A stretch of DNA of 15,408 nt from assembly GCA_039934875.1 (NCBI GenBank), contig JBDTLH010000249.1, positions 1-15,408 on the forward strand, written 5' to 3'. The stretch is from JBDTLH01 sp039934875. Lineage in GTDB: Bacteria; Acidobacteriota; Terriglobia; Terriglobales; Acidobacteriaceae. Below, piece after piece: positions 1 through 6,732 of this stretch. Every line of letters starts with the position of its first letter. Within the stretch, counting starts at the first letter, position 1. The position numbers were made by a program, and so were the translations under genes. The notes below the pieces were generated by a model that was given only the letters and a program-made list of their open reading frames with translations, had not been told where the DNA came from and did not search any database.

Positions 1-976
1 GCTCCCGCGCCTTGCGGACGACGTCTTCGACGTTGGGCATAAATGCTTTTTCGAGCGGCGGGGAGAAGGGCACTGGAGTGTCAATGGAAGCGATGCGCGT
101 GATGGGCGCGTCGAGGTAGTCGAAGCAGTTCTCGTTGATGATGGCCGCGATCTCGCCGGCGATGCCTCCGGTCTTGGTGTCTTCGTGAAGGCAGATCACG
201 TGGTTGGTTTTCTTGACTGTATCGGTGATGGCTTCGATGTCGAGGGGAGAGAGTGTACGTAGGTCGAGGATTTCGAGTTCGATGCCTTCCTTGGCGAGGA
301 TGTCGGCGGCTTCCTGGGCGACATAGACCATGGCGGCGTAGGTGATCACGCTGACTGCTTTCTTCGCGCCCTGGGGAGCGGTGCGGTAGAGGCGTGCCTT
401 GCCGATCTCGACGATGTAGTCTTCCTGGGGCAGCTCTTCTTTAATGCGGCGGTAAAGGAACTTGTGTTCGAAGAAGAGGACGGGATTATTGTCGCGCACC
501 GCGGCTTTGATCAATCCCTTGGCGTCGTAAGCGGTTGCCGGGCAGACCACTTTCAGGCCGGGGGTATGGACGTAATACATCTCGGGGTTTTGCGAGTGGA
601 AGGGACCGCCGTGCACGCCGCCGCCGGAGGGGCCGCGCAGTACGAGGGGCGCCGGAGCACCCCAACGGTAATTCGCCTTCGCTAATACATTGACGATCTG
701 GGAGTGCGCGGAGGAGATGAAATCCATGAACTGGAATTCGCCGACGGGACGCAATCCGGTGAGCGATGCACCGAAGCAGGCGCTGGCGATAGCCATCTCG
801 GAGATGGGAGTATCGACAACGCGCTCGGGCCCGAAGGCGTGGACAAAACCCTCAGTGACCTTGAAGGCGCCGCCGTAAACGCCGACATCTTCGCCGATGC
901 AGAAGACGCGGGGATCGCGCACCATCTCTTCATAGAGTCCTTGACGAATTGCTTCTAGATATGTGACTGGAGGCAT
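1..976 (-). CDS. 2-oxo acid dehydrogenase E1 component, beta subunit (partial, C-terminus off the left edge)
   Basis: This is the beta subunit of the thiamine diphosphate-dependent E1 enzyme, which pairs with the alpha subunit encoded just upstream to decarboxylate a 2-oxo acid and pass the acyl group to lipoyl-E2 in the cytoplasm. About 325 codons lie in the window, close to full length for the family, so only the last few residues are missing. The N-terminus (MPPVTYLEAIRQGLYEEM) is family-typical and fixes the start at 976. E60 in TPISE matches the glutamate that contacts the ThDP aminopyrimidine, and H127 lies in the conserved FHSQ. The stretch YDAKGLIKAAVRD (150-162) followed by FEHKFLYR (169-176) resembles branched-chain-type E1 beta more than classic PdhB, so the substrate (pyruvate or branched-chain 2-oxo acids) is not settled. 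No Shine-Dalgarno precedes the ATG; a heptad repeat tract occupies that place. Confidence 0.95.
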   Translation of the reverse strand, partial: MPPVTYLEAIRQGLYEEMVRDPRVFCIGEDVGVYGGAFKVTEGFVHAFGPERVVDTPISEMAIASACFGASLTGLRPVGEFQFMDFISSAHSQIVNVLAKANYRWGAPAPLVLRGPSGGGVHGGPFHSQNPEMYYVHTPGLKVVCPATAYDAKGLIKAAVRDNNPVLFFEHKFLYRRIKEELPQEDYIVEIGKARLYRTAPQGAKKAVSVITYAAMVYVAQEAADILAKEGIELEILDLRTLSPLDIEAITDTVKKTNHVICLHEDTKTGGIAGEIAAIINENCFDYLDAPITRIASIDTPVPFSPPLEKAFMPNVEDVVRKARE

Positions 977-977
977 A

Positions 978-1012
978 AGTTAGTTGGCAGTTGGTAGTTG
1001 CTAGTTGTTAGT
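978..1012. repeat. Degenerate 7-base tandem repeat in the E1 alpha-E1 beta gap
   Basis: On the plus strand, four consecutive 7-base units start at 982, 989, 996 and 1003. All begin AGTTG and end in GC, GT, CT or TT. Part units (AGTT at 978, AGT at 1010) flank them in the same phase. The tract fills most of the 49-base gap between the E1 alpha stop and the E1 beta ATG and ends one base before that ATG. In the mRNA it reads as an A/C-rich leader of repeated CAACT-like units with no Shine-Dalgarno. Confidence 0.85.
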
Positions 1013-1025
1013 AAGAGCCGGGGGA

Positions 1026-2378
1026 TCACTTGTAGTGCGTGTTGGCTTCCGACTCTCTATCGATGGCGGCACGGTTGATCTCGCGTACCTTCGGCTGTCC
1101 ATATTTCAGGGGGATTTCCACGGAGTTATCGAGATACACGCCTTCCCGCACGCCGGCTGGGTCAGGGAAGGGAGATGCTTCGGCAATCGCGCGGTCATCG
1201 TCGAGTTGTTTATCGACTTGCGCGATGAGCTGCTGGTTCTGCTCCTGGGTGAGCCATCCCTTGTCGAGCAAATACTTTTCCATGCGCAGAATGCAGTCGC
1301 GACGACGCCAATATTCGTACATAGGTTTGGGAACATAGGTTGCGGCGTCATGGATGGCGTGGCCCTTCATGCGCATCATCTTGGCTTCGATCAAGGTCGC
1401 GCCTTCTCCTCGATAGGCACGCTGCACCGCTTCGTAGGTGACGTCGTAAACCTGATGAGCGTCGGTGCCGTCGATGATGACTCCGGGAACGCCGTATCCG
1501 ATGGAGCGATCCGCGAGGTCCTGGCAGGCGAATTGCAAATTGACGGGGGTGGAATATGCCCAGAGGTTGTGCTCCACCATGAGGATGACGCCGAGTTTTT
1601 GCACGGCGGCGAAGTTGAAGCCTTCGTAGGTGGGACCGGTGGATTGTCCGCCGTCGCCGATGTAGGTAAGGCAAGCGATGTTTTTGCCCTGAATGCGCGC
1701 GCCCAATGCGATGCCGGTCATGATGGAGACCGAATCGCCGAGGTGGCTTACTGGCGCGACCACATTCAATTCCTTGGGATCGCCATAGTGAGAGCCGGAT
1801 TCGCGTCCGCCTGAAGGCGAACCAGCCTTCGCCATGTATTGCATGAAGGTGTCGCGCGGCTTGAAGCCTTTGACCAGCATTGAACCCTGGTTGCGAATCA
1901 TTGGCCCCAGCCAGTCGTCTTTGCCGAGTGCATATGCGGAGGCGCAGGAGCACGCCTCCTGACCGAGGCCGAAGTAAACGCCGCCGATGACTTTGCTTTG
2001 TTTGTAGAGTTTCTCGAGGGTCTCTTCCATCTTGCGGTTGAGCAGCATCCAGCGATAGATCTCGATCGACTGCTCGGGTTTGAGATATTTGGAGTCGCGG
2101 AGGGGAGGCGCGGGAGCATCGAGGTCGCCCTCAACGACATACTTGAATTCGCCATCCTCCACCACTTCACGCGCGGTGAAGTCCAAAACTTCCAGGCGGA
2201 AATCGGGGATTCCATGGGAGTTGTGCCGCATAGCGCCATCGGTGGGGAAGGCAGTGCGTGGTGCGCCGTGCACATCGACTTGCGCATCGGCACCGGTATA
2301 GAAGCCGTTCGAGGAGGCGTTTCCGTTTTGCGCGGCGATGGCTTGTTTCTTTTCGGGTCTGGTCTCTGTTTTCTTCAT
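1026..2378 (-). CDS. 2-oxo acid dehydrogenase E1 component, alpha subunit
   Basis: This is the ThDP-binding alpha subunit of a heterotetrameric E1 (pyruvate or branched-chain 2-oxo acid dehydrogenase type). It has 450 residues, longer than the usual 330-400, because about 100 residues with a low-complexity, polar start precede the catalytic domain (from about residue 105). The ThDP/Mg motif begins GDGGQSTG at 241 and closes at N271 in MVEHN, where many relatives have ENN or QNN. GHAIHD at 339-344 matches the conserved histidine loop near the active site. E1 beta follows after 49 bases and lipB precedes it by 134 bases, which fits an operon making a lipoate-dependent complex; no E2 or E3 gene is in view. 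The start at 2378 has no clear Shine-Dalgarno. M50 is an alternative that would remove about half of the extension. Confidence 0.93.
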   Translation of the reverse strand: MKKTETRPEKKQAIAAQNGNASSNGFYTGADAQVDVHGAPRTAFPTDGAMRHNSHGIPDFRLEVLDFTAREVVEDGEFKYVVEGDLDAPAPPLRDSKYLKPEQSIEIYRWMLLNRKMEETLEKLYKQSKVIGGVYFGLGQEACSCASAYALGKDDWLGPMIRNQGSMLVKGFKPRDTFMQYMAKAGSPSGGRESGSHYGDPKELNVVAPVSHLGDSVSIMTGIALGARIQGKNIACLTYIGDGGQSTGPTYEGFNFAAVQKLGVILMVEHNLWAYSTPVNLQFACQDLADRSIGYGVPGVIIDGTDAHQVYDVTYEAVQRAYRGEGATLIEAKMMRMKGHAIHDAATYVPKPMYEYWRRRDCILRMEKYLLDKGWLTQEQNQQLIAQVDKQLDDDRAIAEASPFPDPAGVREGVYLDNSVEIPLKYGQPKVREINRAAIDRESEANTHYK

Positions 2379-2380
2379 CT

Positions 2381-2404
2381 TGGATCCGGTAATTGGTCCG
2401 GTAA
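2381..2404. repeat. 12-base imperfect direct duplication before the E1 alpha start
   Basis: Two adjacent 12-base units at 2381-2392 and 2393-2404 match at 10 of 12 positions and share TCCGGTAA exactly. They lie two bases upstream of the E1 alpha ATG, where a ribosome binding site would be expected. No function can be assigned. Confidence 0.5.
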
Positions 2405-2512
2405 CTAGCTGAGGAGGAACCGGAATGTCGAACTACATATTCTACGGTATAAACCGCAAACCCTGAAATCCTCTCCTTCAAAGCAATCAGCAGAGCATCA
2501 GCGTAATCGTTA

Positions 2513-3295
2513 TTACGCCAGATGGGTATCATCTCCGTGCAAGAGCCGGAGCTCTTCGGGAGGAGCCGAAGGAATATCGTCCGGGTCGGATTCCGGTTGC
2601 GCTGCGGAGCGGAGCAGCACGTCGAGCGACTCGCACCATAGCACCTGCTGATGAAAGACGCGCCCGAAATTGGTTGAAACCATGTTGGCTGCGTCTCCCA
2701 AAGAGGGCATGGGACGCGCGGAGAGGTCTATCTCCTGGGCAATCGAGGTGACGGGCTTGTTCGAGATGCCGCAGGGAACGATTAATTTGAAGGATTCGAG
2801 GTCGGTTGAGACATTGAGCGCGAAACCGTGGCTGGTGACGGCGCGCGAGATGTGTACGCCGATGGCGGCGATCTTCGCCGGAACGGAACTTTGCGCCCAC
2901 ACACCGGTGAGCGGAGGAATTCGCTGACACAAGATGCCAAGATCACCGCAGGTACGAATCAAGACCTCTTCGATGCGACGGACATATTCGATTGCGCCAA
3001 TATGCAATCCGCGCAAGTCGAAGATGGGATAGCCGACCAGTTGTCCAGGGCCGTGGAAGGTCACGTCTCCGCCGCGATTGGTCTCGAAGACTTGAATGCC
3101 GCGCGCGGCGAGGGTATCGCGCGAAACTAGCAGGTTGGATTCACTCGCGTTGCGCCCCAGCGTTATGACCGGCGGATGTTCCAGCAGGACGAGCGCATCG
3201 CCGATGCGCTTCTGCTTACGCAACTCAACCAAGGTCGCCTGAAGTTCGAGGGCGGTTTGGTAGTCGGTGAGTCCGAGTTGGAGGAGGTGGATCAT
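2513..3295 (-). CDS. lipB: Lipoyl(octanoyl) transferase LipB
   Basis: LipB moves octanoate from octanoyl-ACP to the lipoyl-domain lysine of E2 subunits and GcvH, the first step of de novo lipoylation in the cytoplasm; LipA then adds the sulfurs. The 260-residue protein carries RGGDVTFHGPGQ at 74-85, the catalytic lysine K141 in PAKIAAIGVHISR, SHGFALNV at 155-162, and the catalytic cysteine C175 in LIVPCGI. The last 50 or so residues form a loose tail beyond the core. It lies 25 bases after hicA and upstream of the E1 genes, whose complex needs this modification. The ATG at 3295 fits the family N-terminus (MIHLLQLGLTDYQTAL), though no good Shine-Dalgarno precedes it. Confidence 0.96.
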   Translation of the reverse strand: MIHLLQLGLTDYQTALELQATLVELRKQKRIGDALVLLEHPPVITLGRNASESNLLVSRDTLAARGIQVFETNRGGDVTFHGPGQLVGYPIFDLRGLHIGAIEYVRRIEEVLIRTCGDLGILCQRIPPLTGVWAQSSVPAKIAAIGVHISRAVTSHGFALNVSTDLESFKLIVPCGISNKPVTSIAQEIDLSARPMPSLGDAANMVSTNFGRVFHQQVLWCESLDVLLRSAAQPESDPDDIPSAPPEELRLLHGDDTHLA

Positions 3296-3320
3296 TGGTT
3301 GAAAAGCACGATTTGCCTGA

Positions 3321-3533
3321 TTACAACAGTTGCTTGAATTGTTCGATCGTTAATCCGGCATCTCTGACAATACCGCCCATCGTGTAAGCATTCACCGGAT
3401 TGTGCCTCGGAACGGTCAAGAAGCGCACTCCATCGGACATGATGAGATGTTTGCCTTGCCGAACCACACGGAAGCCCGCCTTCTCCAGAGCATGCATCGC
3501 AGCCAAATGATGAACGCCCGGCAGTTTCGGCAC
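3321..3533 (-). CDS. hicA: HicA-type mRNA interferase toxin
   Basis: HicA toxins are small double-stranded-RNA-binding-fold proteins that cut mRNA and are neutralised by HicB. This 70-residue protein spans the whole fold: a first helix with ALEKAGFRVVRQ, the catalytic histidine H29 in GKHLIM, the strand FLTVPRH and the C-terminal GGIVRDAGLTIEQF. GKH replaces the more usual GSH, as in a recognisable HicA subgroup. The GTG start at 3533 shares its first base with the TAG stop of hicB (TAGTG), so translation should be coupled to the antitoxin. lipB begins 25 bases downstream. All residues expected for activity are present and there is no frameshift, so the toxin looks intact. Confidence 0.88.
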   Translation of the reverse strand: MPKLPGVHHLAAMHALEKAGFRVVRQGKHLIMSDGVRFLTVPRHNPVNAYTMGGIVRDAGLTIEQFKQLL

Positions 3534-3730
3534 TACACTGCCACTTCGATCTCGCGCAGTTCGCCGGATGGGAGTGTCGCTTTGACTGCTTCCAGGTATT
3601 CCTGAATCGCGATCTTAATGTTGGCGAGCGCCTCCGCTTCAGAATTGCCTTGCGACCAGCACCCGGGCAGCCCTGGACATGACACGCTAAAACCTTCTTC
3701 GGACTCATGGATCTGAATCATGTATCTCAT
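3533..3730 (-). CDS. hicB: HicB-type antitoxin, single-domain
   Basis: This is the antitoxin partner of the HicA encoded immediately after it. With the ATG at 3730 it has 65 residues. That start is preferred because AGGAG lies five bases upstream (3736-3740); a GTG at 3736 would overlap the Shine-Dalgarno. The sequence is the compact HicB RNase H-like fold: MRYMIQIHESEEGFSVSCPGL, then PGCWSQGNS, then a helix EAEALANIKIAIQEYLEAV. Many HicB proteins carry a C-terminal ribbon-helix-helix or helix-turn-helix DNA-binding domain; this one ends before such a domain, so it probably binds the toxin but cannot repress its own promoter. The gene starts 16 bases after the glyA stop and is probably transcribed with glyA. 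Confidence 0.87.
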   Translation of the reverse strand: MRYMIQIHESEEGFSVSCPGLPGCWSQGNSEAEALANIKIAIQEYLEAVKATLPSGELREIEVAV

Positions 3731-3746
3731 GCTCACTCCTATTTCC

Positions 3747-5042
3747 CTATGCCGTCACCGCCGCCCGCTGTCTCCGCTCGGCATAGAGCGGAAACTGTTC
3801 CGCCATCTCGCGCACTTCATTCCGGATGCGGCGCAGAACTTCTATATTGTTTCTATTCTCCAGAGCTTCGGCGATCCAGCGCGCGATCTGTTTCATCTCG
3901 CCCACTCCCATGCCGCGCGTGGTTAGCGCCGGAGTGCCCAAGCGGATGCCGCTCGGCTTCATCGGCGGATTCGTGTCAAATGGAATGGCATTTTTGTTTA
4001 CCGTGATTCCCGCCTCGCCCAGAGCCTTCTCCGCCTCGCTGCCCAGCATTCCCTTGGCGAAGACATCCATCAACATCAGGTGGGTGTCGGTGCCGCCGGA
4101 GACAATGCGGAAGCCCTCCTCCTGCAAGGACGCCGCGAGCTGCTTCGCGTTGTCAACGATCTGCCGCGCGTAGATTTTGAAGTCGGGCGCGAGCGCTTCT
4201 TTGAAGGCGACCGCTTTGGCCGCGATAATATGCACCAGCGGACCGCCCTGCTGACCGGGAAATACATTCTTGTCCACCGCCGCGGCGAGGTCTTGATTGC
4301 ACAGAATCAGTCCGGCGCGCGGGCCGCGTAACGTCTTGTGGGTGGTGGAGGTAGTAATGTGCGCGTGTGGCACTGGAGAAGGATGCACGCCACCCGCGAC
4401 CAGCCCCGCGATATGCGCCATATCCACGACGAAGTAGGCGCCCACGCTATCGGCGATTTCACGCATTTTTAGGAAATCAAAAAAACGCGGATACGCGCTG
4501 CCTCCACCGATCAACATCTTCGGCTGCTCGCGCTTGGCGATCTCGGCGAGCAAGTCGTAATCAATGGTCTCCGTCTCTTTGCTGACCTGATAGCTTGCTA
4601 CCTTATATAGCTTGCCGGAAAAGTTCAGTTTGTGGCCGTGGGTCAGATGTCCGCCATGGGCGAGGTCGAGGCCTAGAATCTTATCTCCGGGTTGCAAGAT
4701 CGCCGAATATGCCGCGGCATTGGCCTGCGAACCAGAATGGGGCTGCACGTTGGCGTGTTGGGCACCGAACAATTGCTTCACCCGCTCGCGGGCCAAATCC
4801 TCCACCTGGTCGGCAAACTCGCATCCGCCGTAATAGCGTTTGCCGGGATAGCCTTCGGCATATTTATTAGTGAAAACCGACCCCGCAGCCTCTAAAACCG
4901 CTTCACTCACGAAGTTTTCAGAGGCTATCAGCTCCAAGCCTTCGTGCTGCCGCTCCGCCTCCAGCTCGGTCAAACGCGCGATCTCAGGATCTGCAACGGA
5001 GAGCGGCTCCGTCATAGATATGTTTCGGTATTGAGGTCCCAT
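3747..5042 (-). CDS. glyA: Serine hydroxymethyltransferase
   Basis: This PLP enzyme interconverts serine plus tetrahydrofolate with glycine plus 5,10-methylene-tetrahydrofolate, the main source of one-carbon units. The 431-residue protein has the expected landmarks: LELIASENFVS near the start, YAEGYPGKRYYGGCEF (61-76), SGSQAN (103-108), VVDMAHIAGLVAGG (205-218), and the PLP lysine K236 in TTSTTHKTLRGPR. The start at 5042 has GAGAGG five bases upstream; the next Met (5015) has no such site. A TAGAAT -10-like box at 5067-5072 sits suitably upstream, but I found no good -35. Downstream come hicB after 16 bases and then lipB. Glycine metabolism by SHMT connects to the lipoylated glycine cleavage H protein, which makes the neighbourhood sensible. 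Confidence 0.98.
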   Translation of the reverse strand: MGPQYRNISMTEPLSVADPEIARLTELEAERQHEGLELIASENFVSEAVLEAAGSVFTNKYAEGYPGKRYYGGCEFADQVEDLARERVKQLFGAQHANVQPHSGSQANAAAYSAILQPGDKILGLDLAHGGHLTHGHKLNFSGKLYKVASYQVSKETETIDYDLLAEIAKREQPKMLIGGGSAYPRFFDFLKMREIADSVGAYFVVDMAHIAGLVAGGVHPSPVPHAHITTSTTHKTLRGPRAGLILCNQDLAAAVDKNVFPGQQGGPLVHIIAAKAVAFKEALAPDFKIYARQIVDNAKQLAASLQEEGFRIVSGGTDTHLMLMDVFAKGMLGSEAEKALGEAGITVNKNAIPFDTNPPMKPSGIRLGTPALTTRGMGVGEMKQIARWIAEALENRNNIEVLRRIRNEVREMAEQFPLYAERRQRAAVTA

Positions 5043-5095
5043 GGCATCCTCTCGCTTGCAGCATCCATTCTAGTAGAGGCGAAAGGGGTAAGTCT

Positions 5096-5449
5096 CTAAG
5101 CAGCTTTTCGGATAGTCACTAAATCTTTCAGCCCGCGGTAGGTACGCAGGGGCACGACCATGCGGTCCAGGAGTTCCAGCTTCGTGGTGTATGGGCGGTT
5201 CTCTATAACGCGTTCCGCCAGCAAGTTATTCATACCGCGCAAGCGCCTCAATTCATCTTCTGACGCCATGTTTAAATCAACGGGCGCGCGCCTGTTGCCG
5301 CGCAGCCGACCCAGGTTCTCCGGCTTGCAACTTGGCTTTGCGATCTCCCCGACCCAGTCGAAGACCCAGCGTTGCACATTTCCGAATCCGTGGTTGGCAA
5401 AAACCAAATAAGCGATCGCAGCCCCGGCGAATATTGCAGCCTTGTTCAT
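5096..5449 (-). CDS. Membrane-anchored helix-hairpin-helix (ComEA-like) protein
   Basis: This is a 117-residue protein with one N-terminal hydrophobic segment (about residues 4-18, AAIFAGAAIAYLVFA), a short linker, and a helix-hairpin-helix domain at about 57-100: VDLNMASEDELRRLRGMNNLLAERVIENRPY then LELLDRMVVP. The DLN-A-EL-L-G pattern is that of the ComEA/HhH_3 domain, which binds DNA without sequence specificity. It may sit on the outer face of the inner membrane, but no other competence gene is nearby, so a role in DNA uptake is only a suggestion. The start at 5449 is supported by AGGAG (5455-5459) five bases upstream. glyA begins 53 bases beyond the stop. Confidence 0.82.
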   Translation of the reverse strand: MNKAAIFAGAAIAYLVFANHGFGNVQRWVFDWVGEIAKPSCKPENLGRLRGNRRAPVDLNMASEDELRRLRGMNNLLAERVIENRPYTTKLELLDRMVVPLRTYRGLKDLVTIRKAA

Positions 5450-5460
5450 AACAGCTCCTG

Positions 5461-5488
5461 ATTATCTACTTGATTGGATGCGTGGCAA
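5461..5488 (-). promoter_or_regulatory. Candidate sigma-70 promoter before the helix-hairpin-helix gene
   Basis: Read on the minus strand, TTGCCA (5483-5488) and GATAAT (5461-5466) are separated by 16 bases, and each matches its consensus at five of six positions. The difficulty is position: the -10 box ends 11 bases before the ATG at 5449, so a normal start point would fall inside the Shine-Dalgarno and give an almost leaderless transcript. It is a fair sequence match with awkward geometry. Confidence 0.3.
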
Positions 5489-5537
5489 CAATTTGCGCCG
5501 TGCTGCCAACCCTCAATTCGCAAGCAGCGGACGAGAG

Positions 5538-6698
5538 TTATGCCTGATGCAGCGCGCTGCGCAGAAAACTGCAAAGATGCCAGCCATCAATGAATTTGTA
5601 CGGAGCCTCTCCCGTCGTATAGTGCCCGCAAGGCAGCACCCGTAGCCTGAAGTCGAGCGCCCGATTGCGGAACTCGTCGATGACCTGCTGCGAGAGCTCC
5701 GGCAAAAAGGTCAGGTCGTAACGCCCATAGACCACTAACGCCTTTCGCTGCCGAGTGACGAATTTGTCCATGAAGGGCATTGGACTGACGCCGAGCCACA
5801 TCTCGCGCAAGCGTTCCAGGGTCAACTTGTCTTCGAGCGCGGCCCGGATATGCCGCGTACTCTGCCCCGTCCACACCACATCGGCAACGTAGGTGCTCGC
5901 GTGATTGAACGCACACACCGTAATGCGCGGATCATGCGCCGCAGCAATAAACGCATAGCAGGACCCCAGACTGGTGCCCAAAATCCCGAATTTTTCATAG
6001 CCTTGCTGTTGCAGCCAATCCACGCAACTGCGGATGTCCACGATCGCCTGGCGGCATGCGTCCATGGTGCGGCCCAGGTTCGCTGAAACCGCGTAGTCGC
6101 TGCGCTTCAGCTCCGCCGGACGGCGAATGTCGTGATAGGGCTTGGATAAGCGAAGCGCGGAGATGCCGAAGCGATTCAGTATCCTGCACAGGGCATTGTG
6201 GCTGAAGGCATCGGCGTTCCACTGCGGCATCACAATCACCGCCGCCTTTTGCCGTCCCCTGGCGGCGAACCAGCGTGCATTGACTAGATTATTTTCCGGA
6301 AAAGGGGTGTGGACCGGCGAAGTGAAGCGCAGGAAATCCGCCTTCGCCAGCTTGCCGTTGCGCGCCATGCGGCGCAGACGCGCGACCTGCTTGCCCTGGC
6401 GATCATTGGTGGGGAAGAGCTCGGGGAAGCGCTGCTCAATGCGATAGTCCGTAGGCGTTGTATAGCTATAAAAATAGTCGGAGTCGGAGACAATAGCGCG
6501 ATTCAGATCCCGCAAATAGCTTTCGCTGCGCGCAGCACTATATTGCGCAAAACCCTCCGTGAGCAGCGGCTTGTCTCTGACCGGCCAATCGCGCGACCAT
6601 TCCAGGCCAAACTCCAGCGGACGCACGATGCGATTGGTATCACGAGTGGTGAGCCGGTGCTCCCACGAGTACATCCACTTGGAATAAAGCTTGCGCAT
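5538..6698 (-). CDS. Alpha/beta hydrolase family protein (ABHD18-like)
   Basis: This is a 386-residue probable serine hydrolase of unknown substrate. The C-terminal two thirds is an alpha/beta-hydrolase fold with a complete candidate triad: S243 in GILGTSLGS (nucleophile elbow), D328 in VVYGRYDLTF, and H359 in LPCGHYTTGEAPYKF. The first 140 residues form an unfamiliar N-terminal region rich in Arg and aromatic residues (SWEHRLTTRDTNRIVRPLEF). The order of this region, a strand before PQWNADAF, and then KPYHDIRRPAE recalls the ABHD18/DUF2048 type, but that is a memory-based comparison. No signal peptide or membrane segment is visible. The ATG at 6698 lacks a Shine-Dalgarno; M9 is an alternative start. 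It follows alr by 34 bases. Confidence 0.8.
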   Translation of the reverse strand: MRKLYSKWMYSWEHRLTTRDTNRIVRPLEFGLEWSRDWPVRDKPLLTEGFAQYSAARSESYLRDLNRAIVSDSDYFYSYTTPTDYRIEQRFPELFPTNDRQGKQVARLRRMARNGKLAKADFLRFTSPVHTPFPENNLVNARWFAARGRQKAAVIVMPQWNADAFSHNALCRILNRFGISALRLSKPYHDIRRPAELKRSDYAVSANLGRTMDACRQAIVDIRSCVDWLQQQGYEKFGILGTSLGSCYAFIAAAHDPRITVCAFNHASTYVADVVWTGQSTRHIRAALEDKLTLERLREMWLGVSPMPFMDKFVTRQRKALVVYGRYDLTFLPELSQQVIDEFRNRALDFRLRVLPCGHYTTGEAPYKFIDGWHLCSFLRSALHQA

Positions 6699-6732
6699 CG
6701 TTTATTGGATGTCAGCAAAAGCAGAGAGGGTG

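Noticed and set aside
1005..1814. Long plus-strand open frame (269 codons) opposite E1 alpha
   Set aside because: It is antisense to a strongly conserved gene, shows no recognisable domain, and is explained by GC-rich codon use.
6292..6303. 12-base palindrome TTTTCCGGAAAA
   Set aside because: It lies within the hydrolase coding sequence and encodes ordinary residues, with no supporting context for a binding site.
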